A DNA stretch of 64,000 nucleotides from Porphyra umbilicalis (GCA_002049455.2 KV918788.1:1-64000), one strand, 5' to 3'. Positions 30,587 through 42,476 are shown, numbered from the stretch's first letter. The notes: generated by a model not told the origin, from the letters alone. Translations and numbers: made by a program.

Positions 30587-32610
30587 AGCAACGAGGTGCA
30601 CTGCGCTGGGCAACTCATCGACACCGGGCACGCCGGCCGGCTCCATGGCCACGAGCACGCACGGGGGCACGTACAGCCACGTTGCCGGGGCGGGGGGGGC
30701 GTGGGGCGGGGAAATGGGTGCCGCCGCCGCCACCGCAGCGGCGGCGGCCGGCCGGCGTGGCGCAACGCCCACGGGCGGGGCCGTCACTCCGCCGCGCAGC
30801 GTACCTGCGCACGACGGGCGGGGCGTCCGACACGGCGCACGGGCGGGCGGGTGGGACCGACTGCCGCGCGACGGGGTGCTTCTAACAGCGCCGCTAGATG
30901 GCGTCAGCAACCGCCGACGCGCCGCCGCAACAGAAGCCGGCGCGCAGGCACGATCACTCGCGGGTCATCGTGGGCGCGTCGAACCCCGGAAGTCGTTGCG
31001 CGTGGTCGCCGCGCGCAACTCGGGGCGGTGGGGGGGGCACGGGGGCAGGCGCCGTCCGGGCCCAGTGACCCCTGTGGCAGGACAGTCTTTCTCAGCCACG
31101 CAACTCCGTTCGCTTTTAGCGTCATCGCGACCCTTGCAACATTGACACGCCCTCAGATCCCTGAGGACACGAATGCAGACTGCCACCTCTGAAACGGAGA
31201 GCAAGTCCCTTTTTCCAAGTATATGTGTGCATCACTACACTTTGAGAGCACCCTGTCCTAAAGGCCAGGGAACACATTCATCGCTGATTGGGGCAGATGG
31301 GGGGCTACCCCAGCGCTCTCTGGGAACGCTGATTGGCCATGCCCGCCAACAGCCTTTCCCAGCGGGGCACCTATTGACGGAATCGGGGCCAGGATCGCAA
31401 CGAGAGCGCCGCGTGCCGCGCCAGCCGTGCCGTGCGCGGCCTTTACCGCTGAGCGCCAGCACACGGCCCACGCCCCGCGTCGAGCGCCCACGCCACCCCC
31501 CCGCGGCGTGGCGGCAGCCGAGCCCCGCGCGGGGCGCCCGTGCCGCCACCACTGGCGCAAGCGGCGGTGGCGGTGATGCAGCGGGGTGCGCCACGCGGCA
31601 CGCGTCGGGCTCTGACCGACGCGCGACCCCACACGGGTGCGCCCGGGCTCCCCCACCTCGCCAGAATTTGGCCACGCCGGCCCGGTCATCCTCGCTGCGG
31701 CGGCCGCCGTCGCAGACGGCCGCGGCCGGGCGGGGTCACTGCTGCTGGCACCGCTGTCGCAGTGCGGGACCCGCACGCGTCACGCCCCCCCCGCGCTCCC
31801 CGACAGGCGGGAGTAGGGTGACCTTCATCACCCGCCGCCTCGCAGACGAAGTCACAGACAAAGGAGCACGCTGCGGGCGCGTGCTGCTGGGTCCACGACC
31901 TCGTCTGGTTGCGCCCCCGCTGGGTGACGCCGCAGTCTCGCGCCCCTCGGCTTTGACCCACAACCCCCCCCTTCTCTTCCCCCCTTTCCACGCTCGACCA
32001 CGCTCGCATTTCACTCCCCACGCTGTCCTCTGTTTTGGGGGTGGGGCTGTGCGTCACCGGCGCGTGTCCTGGCCCGCGGCTCAATTGCCTGCAGTCGCCG
32101 CCGTGGCCGTGGTGCGGCAGCCCGCAGCGCGGTGGCAGCGTGGCGAGTGCCCTAACGACGGCGCAGTGGGGAGGGAGCTTCCGCCAGAGTGGCTCACATT
32201 CTAGAGAGCGGCCGGAGCCTGGCTCTGCCCATGCAGTGACATCCTTGTGTGGGTTGCTGTTCTCTGCATTCCCCGGCTGGAGCCCCGTGCACTGCATCAT
32301 TGCTGTCGCCGCATGCACTCGACGTGGCATTGTACTCTCCTAGGGCCGACGACGCTGCCAGCCCCACCCATTGCATATCCTTGGAGTCTGCACCAGCCCA
32401 CCCGTGGCCTGAGCATCTTTGTACTGCTCCGCCGGCAACGTCGGCTGTCGTTTGCCTGCAGCTGCCACGCTTTGGCGTTGCGTTAGGCTCCCCATCAGCC
32501 GACCCGTGGCGGTACCGTCTGAGGCGTGGCACGCCGGCTCCCCCCACGCCCCGCCCCCCCCCTCCCTGGCGGTGTGGCAGTGCGCCTCCGTCGTGCCCCC
32601 CCCCCCCACC

Positions 32611-34725
32611 ATGTCGTCGCAGTGCGTCCCCAACCCCGCTATGCTTCCCTCCTCCCCCTCGCCCGTGGCTGCCGTACATTTGGCAACGGAATCGCCGCTC
32701 GACGCCTCGACCCTCCCCGTGAATGGTGCGTGGCCGGCGTGCATTCCAACCGGCAGCAGCTCCGACAGCAGCAGCGGTGGCGTTGATAGCAGCGGTAGCA
32801 GCAGGGCGGCGGTGGCCCCCGCCACCGTTGCGGCGGCGCCGGCGGCAAGTGTGTCCCTGTACGCACCTCCGCCGCTGCCACATCTGGCAATGCCACCCGC
32901 GCCACCCGGCCTCCCCGTGGTTGCCCCCGTGGAGCTGCCGGCGGCCTCGCCGGCGGCGCCCGCGGCGGCCCCATCAACGCCCGTCCACCGCAAACGCCGG
33001 CGGCGGGTGCTGTGGCGCCGCTCGTCGGCCGCACGCTCCTGGGATGGGGGGTTGGGCTCAGTCGACCTTGGCGGAGCGACTGACGGTGGATTGGCGACGC
33101 CGACGCCTGCGCCACGCCCGGGCCGGTGGCGGACAGAAGTCGCACCGGGCGTGAGCCGCATGTCGTCCCTGCCGGGCTCCCCGTTGGCCGGCGCGGTGCC
33201 GCCACCGGCCTCTCCCGTTCCCGCGTCAGGCTGGTCCTTTTGGTCGCTGCGCTCCTTCCCTCGGGGCAGCGGCGCGACGACGCCGACGCCGGGGGCGGTG
33301 ACGGACGGTGGTGGCGTGGTCGGCGGGGCGGCCGCCGCGCTCCTCGACGGCACCGGCACGCCGGGCGCCAGCTTTGACGTGGAGGGCGACGTGTCGCTCG
33401 GCACACCGCGGCTCACGTCGTCGGCCAGTTTTGCCTCCTTCCGCTCCTTTTTCAGCACACGCCGCTCCGCCGCGGCAGGCCTGCTCGGCGAGGATGGCGA
33501 GGCCGACTGCGGGGTGCTTGGCGTCTCAGAGCGTCGCGTGTCTGACTCCTTCTCGGACGAGGACGAGCGGCTGGGGAGCCCGCCGCCGGTGCTGTCGGTC
33601 GCCCGCGGCTGGGCGCGCGGCCGCGGGGTCGCGGTGGCCGCGCGCAAGCGCGACATGGCGTCTGTGTCTGAGGCGGCGCTGCCGCTGCGCAAGTTGCCCG
33701 ATCCAATGGCGCAGTCGGTGTCGCTGGCGACGTTGCCGGGTACGAGCGCGACGGCGGCGGCGGTTGGGGCGCCGCCGCCGCCGGCGGCGGTGATCAAGTG
33801 GCGCCGCTGGCGCCGCCTTTCGTCGGCCGTCGCCGGCCGCCGGAGTGGGGGGAGCGGCGGCGCCGTGTCGGCCGACGAGACGGCGGCGGCGGCGGCGGTG
33901 GCGGTCATAGATGGATCGCCGGGCGCCACGGTGCCTGGCACGCCCGTTGCGCCGCCGTCACCATCAGCTGCAGCGAGTGCGGGCACCCCGTCGGCTGCCG
34001 CCAGTGGGCGCCTCCCTGTGGCCACTGATCGGCCAGCGACAGGCCCCTCTACATACCGCTCCACGGCTATGCACCGCGCCGAGTTCCTCCGCACCTCCAA
34101 AACCCGCATCCTCACCGTCACGAGCCCCGACGACGAGCTGCGGCCGATGCGCCTGACGCCGACGCTGATGAATGGGGATTGCGGCTACGCGGCCATCCTC
34201 AAGGGCCTGGTCCTGGCCGCCAACCCCGACGCGGATGCGCCGATCATTGACGTGCGCAAGGTGAAGGCGTGCCGCGCGGCCATGGCCAAGGCCGTCCGCG
34301 CCGACCGCGCCTACTACCACAAGCGCGTGACGCTCTACTGTGACAGTGTGGATACGCTCAAGAAGGGGATGGCGGGCTGGGAAGCGTCCGTTGTGCGCGG
34401 CGGTATGGGCGGTCACTGGCTTGGCGCCTTGTGGGGGGTGTTGGAGATTGAGGTGGCCGCCCGCGCCTTTGGCGTGTGCATCGACATGTACGCCTTTGAC
34501 GTGCGCAAGCAGGCGGTGCGGTGCTACCACTCGTGCGGGTTGGAGCAGGTGGTGCCGGCTGCGGACATGCCGGCGGACGGCAAGGAAGCGACCAGTGATG
34601 GGGACGAGGCCACTGGGGGGGAAGGGAGCGCGCCGCCGCCTGTGCTGGGCAAGGGGCGTCGCTTTGGTATGCTGTTTTCCGGACCCGCGCGCAGCGGACA
34701 TTTTGACGTACTGGTGTACGTCTAG
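32611..34725 (+). CDS. OTU-like cysteine protease with long disordered N terminus
   Basis: The predicted protein has 704 residues and no intron. The start is the first ATG of the frame, in a good context (CCACCATGT); the frame is open upstream only from a TTG. Residues 1-500 are Ser/Pro/Ala-rich and probably disordered. The last 190 residues form an OTU-type domain. LMNGDCGYAAIL carries the catalytic Asp-Cys pair (Cys about 524), WLGALWGVLEIEVAARAFGV matches the OTU helix, and the protein ends SGHFDVLVYV, supplying the catalytic His. The motif is NGDC rather than the usual DGNC. OTU proteases remove ubiquitin or related modifiers; the substrate and location are unknown here. The neighbour downstream on the same strand is unrelated. 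Confidence 0.75.
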   Translation: MSSQCVPNPAMLPSSPSPVAAVHLATESPLDASTLPVNGAWPACIPTGSSSDSSSGGVDSSGSSRAAVAPATVAAAPAASVSLYAPPPLPHLAMPPAPPGLPVVAPVELPAASPAAPAAAPSTPVHRKRRRRVLWRRSSAARSWDGGLGSVDLGGATDGGLATPTPAPRPGRWRTEVAPGVSRMSSLPGSPLAGAVPPPASPVPASGWSFWSLRSFPRGSGATTPTPGAVTDGGGVVGGAAAALLDGTGTPGASFDVEGDVSLGTPRLTSSASFASFRSFFSTRRSAAAGLLGEDGEADCGVLGVSERRVSDSFSDEDERLGSPPPVLSVARGWARGRGVAVAARKRDMASVSEAALPLRKLPDPMAQSVSLATLPGTSATAAAVGAPPPPAAVIKWRRWRRLSSAVAGRRSGGSGGAVSADETAAAAAVAVIDGSPGATVPGTPVAPPSPSAAASAGTPSAAASGRLPVATDRPATGPSTYRSTAMHRAEFLRTSKTRILTVTSPDDELRPMRLTPTLMNGDCGYAAILKGLVLAANPDADAPIIDVRKVKACRAAMAKAVRADRAYYHKRVTLYCDSVDTLKKGMAGWEASVVRGGMGGHWLGALWGVLEIEVAARAFGVCIDMYAFDVRKQAVRCYHSCGLEQVVPAADMPADGKEATSDGDEATGGEGSAPPPVLGKGRRFGMLFSGPARSGHFDVLVYV

Positions 34726-35741
34726 TCTAGGGAGAGCGGTGGAAGAGAGTGCGGTGGTAAGGCGTGGGGTGTGGCACACCCGTGCCTGTGGCCCGGCAGC
34801 TCGTGGGCGTACGCAGGCAGTTCTCTAGCTACGATTTTTTTTTATCGTCTTCTTTTTCTTTGCCGCTGGAAGAAGAAGCATTGCAGCCCCCTTTGTCTCA
34901 TCTGTGGCGAAGCACGGTTGTGTACCATGCAATTGTTTGCTTGTACTGTTGTCTCATCATGATGTGCAATACCCCATGGCATGGCGCTGCTACTCAGCAG
35001 TAAGAAATGAGCCACGAATGCTTGTACGTTTGGCCTTCGTGTGGCCCTGTGTGGCCCTCTGCGTGGCGGGGACCTCGTCGTCTTGCAAGCTCCCGTGGCA
35101 AAATGCCGTCCGGCAGCTGACCATTGAATTCCCGGCAGTGCAACTCCTCCCGCAGTACTGCACGCATCGTGTGAGAGCTTCCACTGACGCCGCTGAGATG
35201 AGTGGCTGCCACAGAGCCACGTAGGACCTCAAGGCCCAAGACACACGTCATGGGCCTGCTATTGGTCGGGCTCGCGCACCGCGACCGCCACCTGCATCGT
35301 TCGCTGGACCGGCGCCCAATCCAATCGGCGGCCCGGCCGCCGCCCGTTTGCTCGGCCGCCTCCGCGGCCCCCAACCACGCGCGAGGTGATCCCACGGCGG
35401 CGGCGCCCACATTGGTGCTGGCAACGCAGACGCCCGGCGCCGGCGGACTCACTGCTCCGGCCGCGTCGGCAACAGCCACTGTTGCCACCGCACGAAGAGG
35501 TGGCCAAGGCAACGCCCCGGTGCTGTAGCGCCCGTCGCATTCTTTTGTGGATGCTGCCTCGGCCTGCTGTTGCTGCTGTTCTTGCCGCGGCTGCGGCGCT
35601 TGCCACTGTGGCGGTGGGGGGCCTCGCTCTCTCGTGGGTCGTCCTCCTCGTCCCCCCCCTCGTTCCCCCCCCCCCTCCTGTCGCTCCCGCGGCGCGGGGC
35701 GCCCCCCCCAACTCTTTCAGCCTGTCCCTCTCCCTGTGACC
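34726..35741. other. Intergenic, no gene seen
   Basis: The 3' flank of the OTU gene is T-rich near 34830-34870. The following 800 bp have mixed composition without a recognisable domain. The part after 35500 is C-rich and is probably the 5' leader of the transporter gene. Confidence 0.5.
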
Positions 35742-37616
35742 ATGGAGGGCGTCGGATTGGCCACCCACGCCTTCCTCGTGTCTGTGGCGGCGGTCATTGG
35801 CACGGGCGTCCTCGGCCTGCCCGTCTCCCTATGGCGGTCCCGACTGGCACCCTTCACCGCCGTCTTCTCCTTGACGGCGCTCGCGCAGGTGGCAAGCGTC
35901 GCCGCCATGGTCGAACTCCTCCAGCGGGCGGCCGCGGCGGGCGGCACCCCCACCCCGCCGCCCACGCCCTACGACGCCATGACGGCGGGCGGCGACGCGG
36001 GCGCGGCGCGCCGCTTTGGCAGCGACAGCGCCGACGTGTCGGGGGAGCTGTCTGTTGACGAGGCGGGCCTTGGCTGGGACGGCGGCGGCACTGATGACGC
36101 CAAGGTGGCCCCGGCGACGCGCCGCCCCGCCGCCGCCATGAGCTCCGTCTCGGTCGACAGCGACTGGGACGGCGCCGGCGGCGGCGGGCAGCGTGGCGAC
36201 GGGCGGCCAGCGGGCGTCCGGTCATCGGCGGCGCCGCCGCCGAGCCTCTTTGCCATTGCCGAGGCCAACCTCGACTCGCTGCCCGCGCGGCTGGCCTTTT
36301 ACGGCGCGGCGCTGCTGCAGTTTGTGGCCATCCTCACCTCGTACGGGCTGGCGGGGCCCCAAGCGTACCACGCCCTCTTCTCGCTCGTCACGGGCACGGA
36401 GGGCACCGCCATTGCCGGCGGGGTGCCGCGGTGGGCCATCCTCGCCTTTATCCTCCCCTTTTCGGCCATCATTTGCGGGGCGCTCGAGTGGGTGCTGCCG
36501 GCGCTGAGCGCTGCGACGGCAGTCAAGGGCGCCCTCTTCACCGGCGTCATTGTGCTCGTGTCGGCGCTGCCGGCCATGGTCGGCGGCAACCCCGTGCCGC
36601 CCGCGCTGCAGGCGGGGGTGGGCGACCGCATGACGGGGCCCTTCCTGATGGGCACCGTCGCGCTCGGCGGCCTCGCCAACGTGCTGCCCGTCATGTGGGA
36701 CTCGATGGGCGGCGCGCCGACGAAAACGCAGGTGCGCACGCTGCGCGCGGCGGTCGTCGGTGCCATTGTCGGCTGCTGGGCGCTCAACGTGGTGTGGTGC
36801 CGCGCCGTGCTGGCCATCGTGCCCCGCACGGCCGCCGCCGGTTTGCCGTCGCTGTCGGCCGCGCACGCGCTCGGCCAAATCAGCACGGTGCCGCTCATCC
36901 AGCAGCTGCGCGTCGTGGCCGCGTCGGAGGGGCGCGCCTCCTCCCCCGCCGCGACAGCGTTGCACGCGCTCGTCGACGCCTTTGTCGCCATCTCCGTGAC
37001 CGTGTCGTTTGGGGTCATGGGCGCGGGCTACCGCCACCTCATCGACGGCCTGTCGGACGGGGCGGGCGTGCCCCGCGTCGCTGCGTACGTGCCCGCGTTT
37101 GGGGCGGTCGCGACGCTCGCGGTGACCAACCCGGCGGGCTTCATTTCCGTAATTGAGCGCGCCAGCAGCCTCGGCCTCAACGTGCAGGCGGGCTTTTTTG
37201 TCGTGTACATGCTGTGGAATGCGCGGCGAAAGGACCGGGAGCACGCGGCGCTGCTGGCGCTGGCGCGGGAGCAGGCAGCCGCGCTGGCGGGGGGGCGGAG
37301 AACCGCCGCCCTCGGGTCGACCGGCGCCACGGCCGAGCGGCCGCCCCTGCCGCCGGGCGCGGGCAGGCCGTCCGCCCCGTTGGGCGACGCGGTCGGCGTC
37401 GACGTTGGCTCCGCGGTCGGCAAGGACTGGACCATCGACCTGTCTGTGCCACTGTTGCCTTCGGCAGTGCCGCCGCGGGAGGCCATCTTGCTACCCCTCC
37501 GCGACGGCACGGCAACGGTGGTGGTTTTGGGGGGCATGGCCTTTTTTGCGTTTGCATCAATTATTGACGTGGTCGCGCCGCTGCTCGGCATTGATATTGG
37601 GGGGGCGGTGGAGTAA
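35742..37616 (+). CDS. Amino acid/auxin permease (AAAP/SLC38-type) transporter
   Basis: The 624-residue protein starts at an ATG in a strong context (GTGACCATGG); in-frame codons upstream lack an ATG. The first membrane segment carries the AAAP hallmark VIGTGVLGLPVSLW. About ten further hydrophobic segments follow, among them LAFYGAALLQFVAILTSYG, WAILAFILPFSAIICGAL, FTGVIVLVSALPAMVGG, FLMGTVALGGLANVLPVMW and VVGAIVGCWALNVVW. The last one is near the C terminus (VVVLGGMAFFAFASIIDVV). A Gly/Asp/Ser-rich loop sits between segments 2 and 3. The family carries amino acids across the plasma or vacuolar membrane with H+ or Na+. There is no intron. Substrate and membrane cannot be read from the sequence. 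Confidence 0.75.
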   Translation: MEGVGLATHAFLVSVAAVIGTGVLGLPVSLWRSRLAPFTAVFSLTALAQVASVAAMVELLQRAAAAGGTPTPPPTPYDAMTAGGDAGAARRFGSDSADVSGELSVDEAGLGWDGGGTDDAKVAPATRRPAAAMSSVSVDSDWDGAGGGGQRGDGRPAGVRSSAAPPPSLFAIAEANLDSLPARLAFYGAALLQFVAILTSYGLAGPQAYHALFSLVTGTEGTAIAGGVPRWAILAFILPFSAIICGALEWVLPALSAATAVKGALFTGVIVLVSALPAMVGGNPVPPALQAGVGDRMTGPFLMGTVALGGLANVLPVMWDSMGGAPTKTQVRTLRAAVVGAIVGCWALNVVWCRAVLAIVPRTAAAGLPSLSAAHALGQISTVPLIQQLRVVAASEGRASSPAATALHALVDAFVAISVTVSFGVMGAGYRHLIDGLSDGAGVPRVAAYVPAFGAVATLAVTNPAGFISVIERASSLGLNVQAGFFVVYMLWNARRKDREHAALLALAREQAAALAGGRRTAALGSTGATAERPPLPPGAGRPSAPLGDAVGVDVGSAVGKDWTIDLSVPLLPSAVPPREAILLPLRDGTATVVVLGGMAFFAFASIIDVVAPLLGIDIGGAVE

Positions 37617-39275
37617 GGTGCGCGGCGGAAGCGCCCACTTTTTTTTTGGAGTAGTGGAGCTTGACAGGCGGTGGCTGGGGGGTTGCATGCTTGGCTGTCG
37701 GCTTTGTGTGTCTGTGGTGTTTATTCCCTTTTTTTTCTAGGCGACGGGGCGGCGGGATAGCAATGGACAGTTTCGTGCCGCGGTCGATGATGTGCTCCAC
37801 TGCCTCTAGAAATGTGCCCCCTCTGACGCCCGGCGCTTTCCCGTCTACTTGCCCTCCGCTCCCTTGTCGCGGTCTCGACATCCGGCCGCCGCACTACCAG
37901 TTACCGGTGAATCCTGCTATTCACCCGTCGCCCGCGTCGCCCACCGTGTGCTCTTTCCCCTGATAGGCATCGTCTCAAGGCATATGCGTGCCCCCTCCAT
38001 CGGTCCACGCCGCGGCGGCTGCCACTGACTGCCAAGCAGCCGGGTCGTATGCCGGCAAGCGGGTCGTCCGCCGCGGATTCGTGGCCAACGGAAAAAATTT
38101 GCGCCGCAAGCGGCTCATGCATCTTGCCAGGCGCGCTCACCCGTCCCCCCGTCCCGCGCTCCCCCCACCCCCGTACTCGTCGCTGGCGCTACCGCTGCGT
38201 TCCGGTGAGCCGTTATGTCGGCGCACCCCCCCCAAACAAAAATGATTTTGTCGCTCCCACCCGCCCCGCCGCTCATCAACAGGCGGCGGCGTTGACCCGT
38301 GGCCCCCGCCCCAGGCGCCTGCCCGACCCGGACGGGCGGGGGCGTGTGGGGTTGCGGTGAGCGCCCCGGCGTGCGCCGCATCGTTTGGCGTTGCTTTCTT
38401 GGCGCCGCCGTCGGCGGCAGTGTCATGCCAGCGTCGCGGGTGGGGGCGGCGGCGGCGGCGCGGGCAGGATTATTTTTCAGAGCCGATGGCGACGGTTGGG
38501 GGGGGGGGGGGGGGGGGGTGGCGATGGGCGGTGACAGCGTCCCGCGTGACGCCCTTGGGGCGGCGGCGGCCGCGGGTGCTCCCCTTCTGTTTTCCTTTTT
38601 TTGTTGCCGTCCCGCTGCGTGGTCCGTATGGCCTCTCTTTGGCGTGGCCTGCCCAGCCGATCCTGGCCGGGGGGGGGGGGGGGGGGGGGGGTGGTGGGCA
38701 GACAGGTCTGCTCCGTGAGCTCCGCCGCGTGGGCGCAGCTGCAGGGCCGCTGGACCTGGCTCTGGCGGGGGGTGCCCGCCGCCGGCGTGTGGGGTGTCTG
38801 CGGCGTGCACGCGCCGCGTGGCCGGTGAGCGGCGGCGGCGTCGCGGTCGGCGCCAGGCCGGTGGCGGCAGCGCGGCGGCGACGCAACGGGGCGGTGGTCG
38901 TCGTTGGGTGGCCGTCGCGTGCCAGCGGGGCGGTCGGCCGGCGGCGACGGCGGTTTCACCCCGGCCTTTGGGGGTGGGCGTGCGCCGTGTCGGACCGGAC
39001 CCGTGAGCGCGTGGCCGCCGTTGGCGTGGGCGTCGGGCGGTGCAGGTGTTGGAAGCGTGCGTCTACGTGGTGGCGGGAGGTAGGGGGAGGGCGGCGGGAG
39101 CGTCGTGGCGACTCTGTTGCCGTGTGGGGGCGCTGGCAAACGTGACGGCGGCAGCGGCGGCGGCGGCGGTGACGGTGCGGGTCGTCGGTGAGCGTCGCTG
39201 CCCGACGCTGCCGACGTTTGCCGGCCTTGGCGTGCTGCGACGGGCTGCCGACGGTGAGGCCCGTACGCCGCGAGG
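37617..39275. other. Intergenic, no gene seen
   Basis: A T-rich 3' flank of the transporter is followed by very GC-rich sequence with G runs at about 38498-38518 and 38669-38691. Open frames here are low-complexity on both strands. The last few hundred bases are probably promoter and leader of the kinase gene. Confidence 0.5.
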
Positions 39276-39478
39276 ATGGGTGTCAACAAGTTCCTCAACA
39301 ATGTGTTCACCACCTCGGCGGCGCGCAACGCGCGCAGCGGCGCCGCTGCCGCCGCCGCCGATGCGGCCGAAGCGGCGGCGGTTGGCGGCCTGTCCCAGTC
39401 GGATGGTGCGCTGCACGTGTTGCGCAGCGGCCGCGTCGAGCGCAGCGGCCGCCGCTCGTCGGCGTCGATCGCGGCCGG

Positions 39479-39532
<54 letters not shown>

Positions 39533-40279
39533 CGGTGGCGGCGGTGGCGGCGGCGGCGGCGGTGGCGGCGGCAGCGGCAGCTCGAGCGTCGCGCTTGTGC
39601 GCATGCGCAGCGGCCGCCGCAGCCGCCCGTCGACTGCCTCCTCCTCTGTGGCGACGAGCGACACGCAGTCGACGGCGGCGGCGTCAGAGGCGTCGGACCC
39701 CGACTTGCTCGGCCGCTTCCACCGCGGGTGTGCCCTCGCCGACGAGGGGGGCGACCTCGACGGCGGCGGCGGCGGGCGCCTCGGCAGCGGCGCCCGCCCG
39801 CCGGGCGCCCCCCGCGAGCGCGCCAGCTGCCCCGACGTGGATGGGGCGCCGCCGCCGCCGCCTCTGCTCGGCGCGGCGGCGAGCGGCGACTTTGGGCCCC
39901 CCGTCGGCAGCGCCCGCTTCTCGTCGGTCGACTCGGGGGGGGGGGGGCGCGTCGGCTCGTGGGGCCCCGCCGCCCTCGCCATCCCCGCGCCGGGGTGCGG
40001 GTCCCCGCACGGCGGGGACCGCACCGCCATCTTTGACGGCGTCGCGTACGTGGATGATGGGGGCGGGGGGGGGGGGGGGGGGGGCGGCGACGGTGTGGCC
40101 GGCGCCCCGTTTGGCCCCAAGCGCAGCCGCCGGGAGGGGCTGATGCAGGCGGCCAAGCGGGGGCACGCCACCTGCCTCCAACCCGACGTGCTCTCCCAGT
40201 CCCCCCGCGCGGGCAACCGCGCACGTGGCCTCTGGGCGGCGGGCAGTGGCGACAAGGCGGGGTCCCCGCGGGGGACCGC

Positions 40280-40322
<43 letters not shown>

Positions 40323-42476
40323 CCGGCCAAGCGCTTGTCGTGGGGGCACGACCGCCGCCCGTTGCGGCCGCTGGAGCGCCACCCGTCGGCCGGCGGGGGG
40401 CCGCGGTCGCCCACGCGCAACGGGGAGGAGGGGGCCAAGGGGGGCCCCGCGCCGGCCCGGTCCGACGCGGCGTCGGGCGCAGAGCCGCCGGCGGGGCGGC
40501 GGGGCGCCCGCCGCCCGTCGGCGCTGGCCAGCCTCGGGCCCCTAACCGTGGCGGCGGCGGCACCCGAGCGGACCTCCCCGCCGTCGGCGTCGGCGCAGGG
40601 GGTGGTGCGGGCGGCCCGCTGGTCGACCTCCCCCGCGTCGACGGCCGCGCAGGCGGCCGCTGCGGTGGCCGCTGCGGCGGAGGAGGCGGGCGGGGTGGTC
40701 GACCCAGACGTGGACAGCCCGTGGGCCGAGGCGGGCGAGTCAGTCCCTGGCGCCGACGGCCCGGTGGCGGCCGCGGCCGCCGGCCGCGGGGACGTCTTTT
40801 CCATTGAGGAGGCGAGCGACGGGGACCTCAAGTTTCACCAAAACGCCGCGGCGGTGGAGGCGTTCAACTCCCCGACGGCGAGCCCGGCGGCGGCGTCGGC
40901 CGACGCGCGCGCGCCAGAGGCGGGCTGGAGGAGGAGGACCAAACCGGCCGGCGCCAAGGGTGGGGACGCGCAGGCGGCTGCGGCGGCCGCCGCCGCGGCG
41001 GCGCGCAGCCCCAACCAGGTGCAGGCCTTCCCCGCCGTCGTGTCGCCCGGCGCGCAGCTGCGCGTGGCGGGCGCCCCCGAGGCGGCGGGCGCCGCCGTGG
41101 CCGCCGCCGCCGTGCTGCTGCCGCTGGCCTCCCCGCCGGCGGCGCCGTCGGCCGCCCCGGGGGGTGGGGGGGGCGCCCCCAACCCGCTCCCGCCGGCGGC
41201 GCGGAGGCGCGCGCAGCGCGCGCGGGGTCCGCCACTGGCGCTACTGTCGCTGGGGAGCGCCGACGGGCGGGCCCCGTCGGGCGCGTCGGCGGCCGAGGTC
41301 ACCGCCGCCCGCGTGGCGGCGGTTGGCGGCGTGGGGGGGGAGCCGCCCGGCGGCGCCGCCCTACAAATCCTGCCCTCGACCGACGCGGCGGGGGTGCGCA
41401 AGCGCCCCCCCCCGCTCGCCAAGGCCGAGTCGGAGGAGAAGGTGACGGAGGACGAGTTTGTGTTTGGCAATGACGGCACGTTTCGTGGGGGCGGCTTTAA
41501 GATCACCCTCAAGGGCATGGTCCAAGCCCCCGACCGCGTTATGCGCAAGGACTCGGACGGCGCGTCGGTGGATGGGGTGCCCAAGTCGACCAACAACATC
41601 ATTATGGTGCGGTCGTTGACCGAATTCCGCGCGGGCGTCACGCTCGGGGCGGGCGCCAATGGGCGGGTGTACAAGGCCACCCACATGCCGACGGGTCGCA
41701 ACTTGGCCATCAAGGTCGTCAATGTGTACGACGATGCCAAGCGGGTGCAGCTGCTCAAGGAGCTGGAGACGCTGTCGACGCACGTGTCCCGCTTCCTCGT
41801 CCGCTTTTTCGGTGCCTTTTACGACGGCTCGGGGGCGGTGCACATTGCGCTCGAGTACATGGACCGGGGGTCCCTGGAGGATACGGTGCGCAAGTTTGGG
41901 CCCGTCCCCGAGCCGGTCATGAACCACATTGCGGTGCACTGCCTGCGGGGCTTGCGCTTCCTCCACCGCCACCACGTGTTGCACCGGGACTTTAAGACGG
42001 CCAACATCCTCCTCTCCCGCGCGCTGTGCCGTGCCAAGCTGTCGGACTTTGGGTTGGCGCGGGACTTGCAGGCGGGCGTCTCGCGCGCCGACACCTTTGT
42101 CGGCACCGTTGCCTACATGAGCCCCGAGCGCCTCAAGGGGGAAACTTACACCTACGCCGGGGACGTGTGGGGCCTCGGCGTCAGCCTCGTCGAGTGCGCG
42201 CTCGGGCGGTACCCCTTTGAGCGCCCATCCTCCTTTTTTGACTACATTGACGCGGCCGTCAACAAGCCGGTGCTCGGGCCGGGGATGGCCACGGGGCTGA
42301 GCGCCGACGCGCGCGACTTTATCGCCAAGTGCACGCACGTGGACCCCAAGCGGCGGCCGACGGCGGCGGAGCTGCTGCAGCACCCGTGGATTACCAAGCG
42401 GCCGCTCGACGACCGCGTGTTTTTCAAGTGGCTCGACGAGGTGTCCTCGTCGACGCGGTCGACGCCAAAGCGGTGA
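39276..42476 (+). CDS. MAPKK (STE7)-like protein kinase with long low-complexity N terminus
   Basis: The 1066-residue, intron-less frame starts at an ATG (GAGGATGGG). Residues 1-750 are Gly/Ala/Pro-rich and include a run of more than 30 glycines (about 68-101, coded by a GGC repeat at 39477-39570). The kinase domain fills the last 290 residues, with P loop LGAGANGRVYKA near 790, AIKVV lysine and catalytic loop HRDFKTANILL near 903. DFG follows near 924, then TFVGTVAYMSPERL. The SRADTFVGT segment resembles the Ser/Thr-X5-Ser/Thr activation loop of MAP kinase kinases, and SPE replaces APE. The catalytic loop has Phe-Lys-Thr where Ile-Lys-Pro is usual, but Asp, Lys and Asn are kept, so activity is expected. 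The target would be a MAP kinase. Confidence 0.8.
39477..39570. repeat. GGC trinucleotide repeat coding poly-glycine
   Basis: An almost unbroken GGC/GGT tract lies inside the kinase gene and is likely to vary in length between individuals. Confidence 0.85.

Larger units (their letters stand above)
28672..32610. other. Long stretch without a supportable gene
   Basis: Many open frames exist here, but all are Pro/Arg/Ala-rich or Gly-rich and none carries a motif I recognise. The visible structure is a 39-bp inverted repeat at 28785-28823 and 30548-30586 and several C or G runs (29583-29597, 29992-30010). A TTGTAAATTTACAA palindrome lies near 28703-28716. A gene with short exons could be hidden. 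Confidence 0.4.

Noticed and set aside
31173-32204. 343-codon plus-strand ORF upstream of the OTU gene
   Set aside because: It is Pro/Arg/Ala-rich with no ATG-start support or motif, and codon-position bias is not convincing.
38477-40831. 784-codon minus-strand ORF with poly-proline
   Set aside because: It is the complement of the kinase gene's poly-glycine leader and of G runs, and it has no domain.
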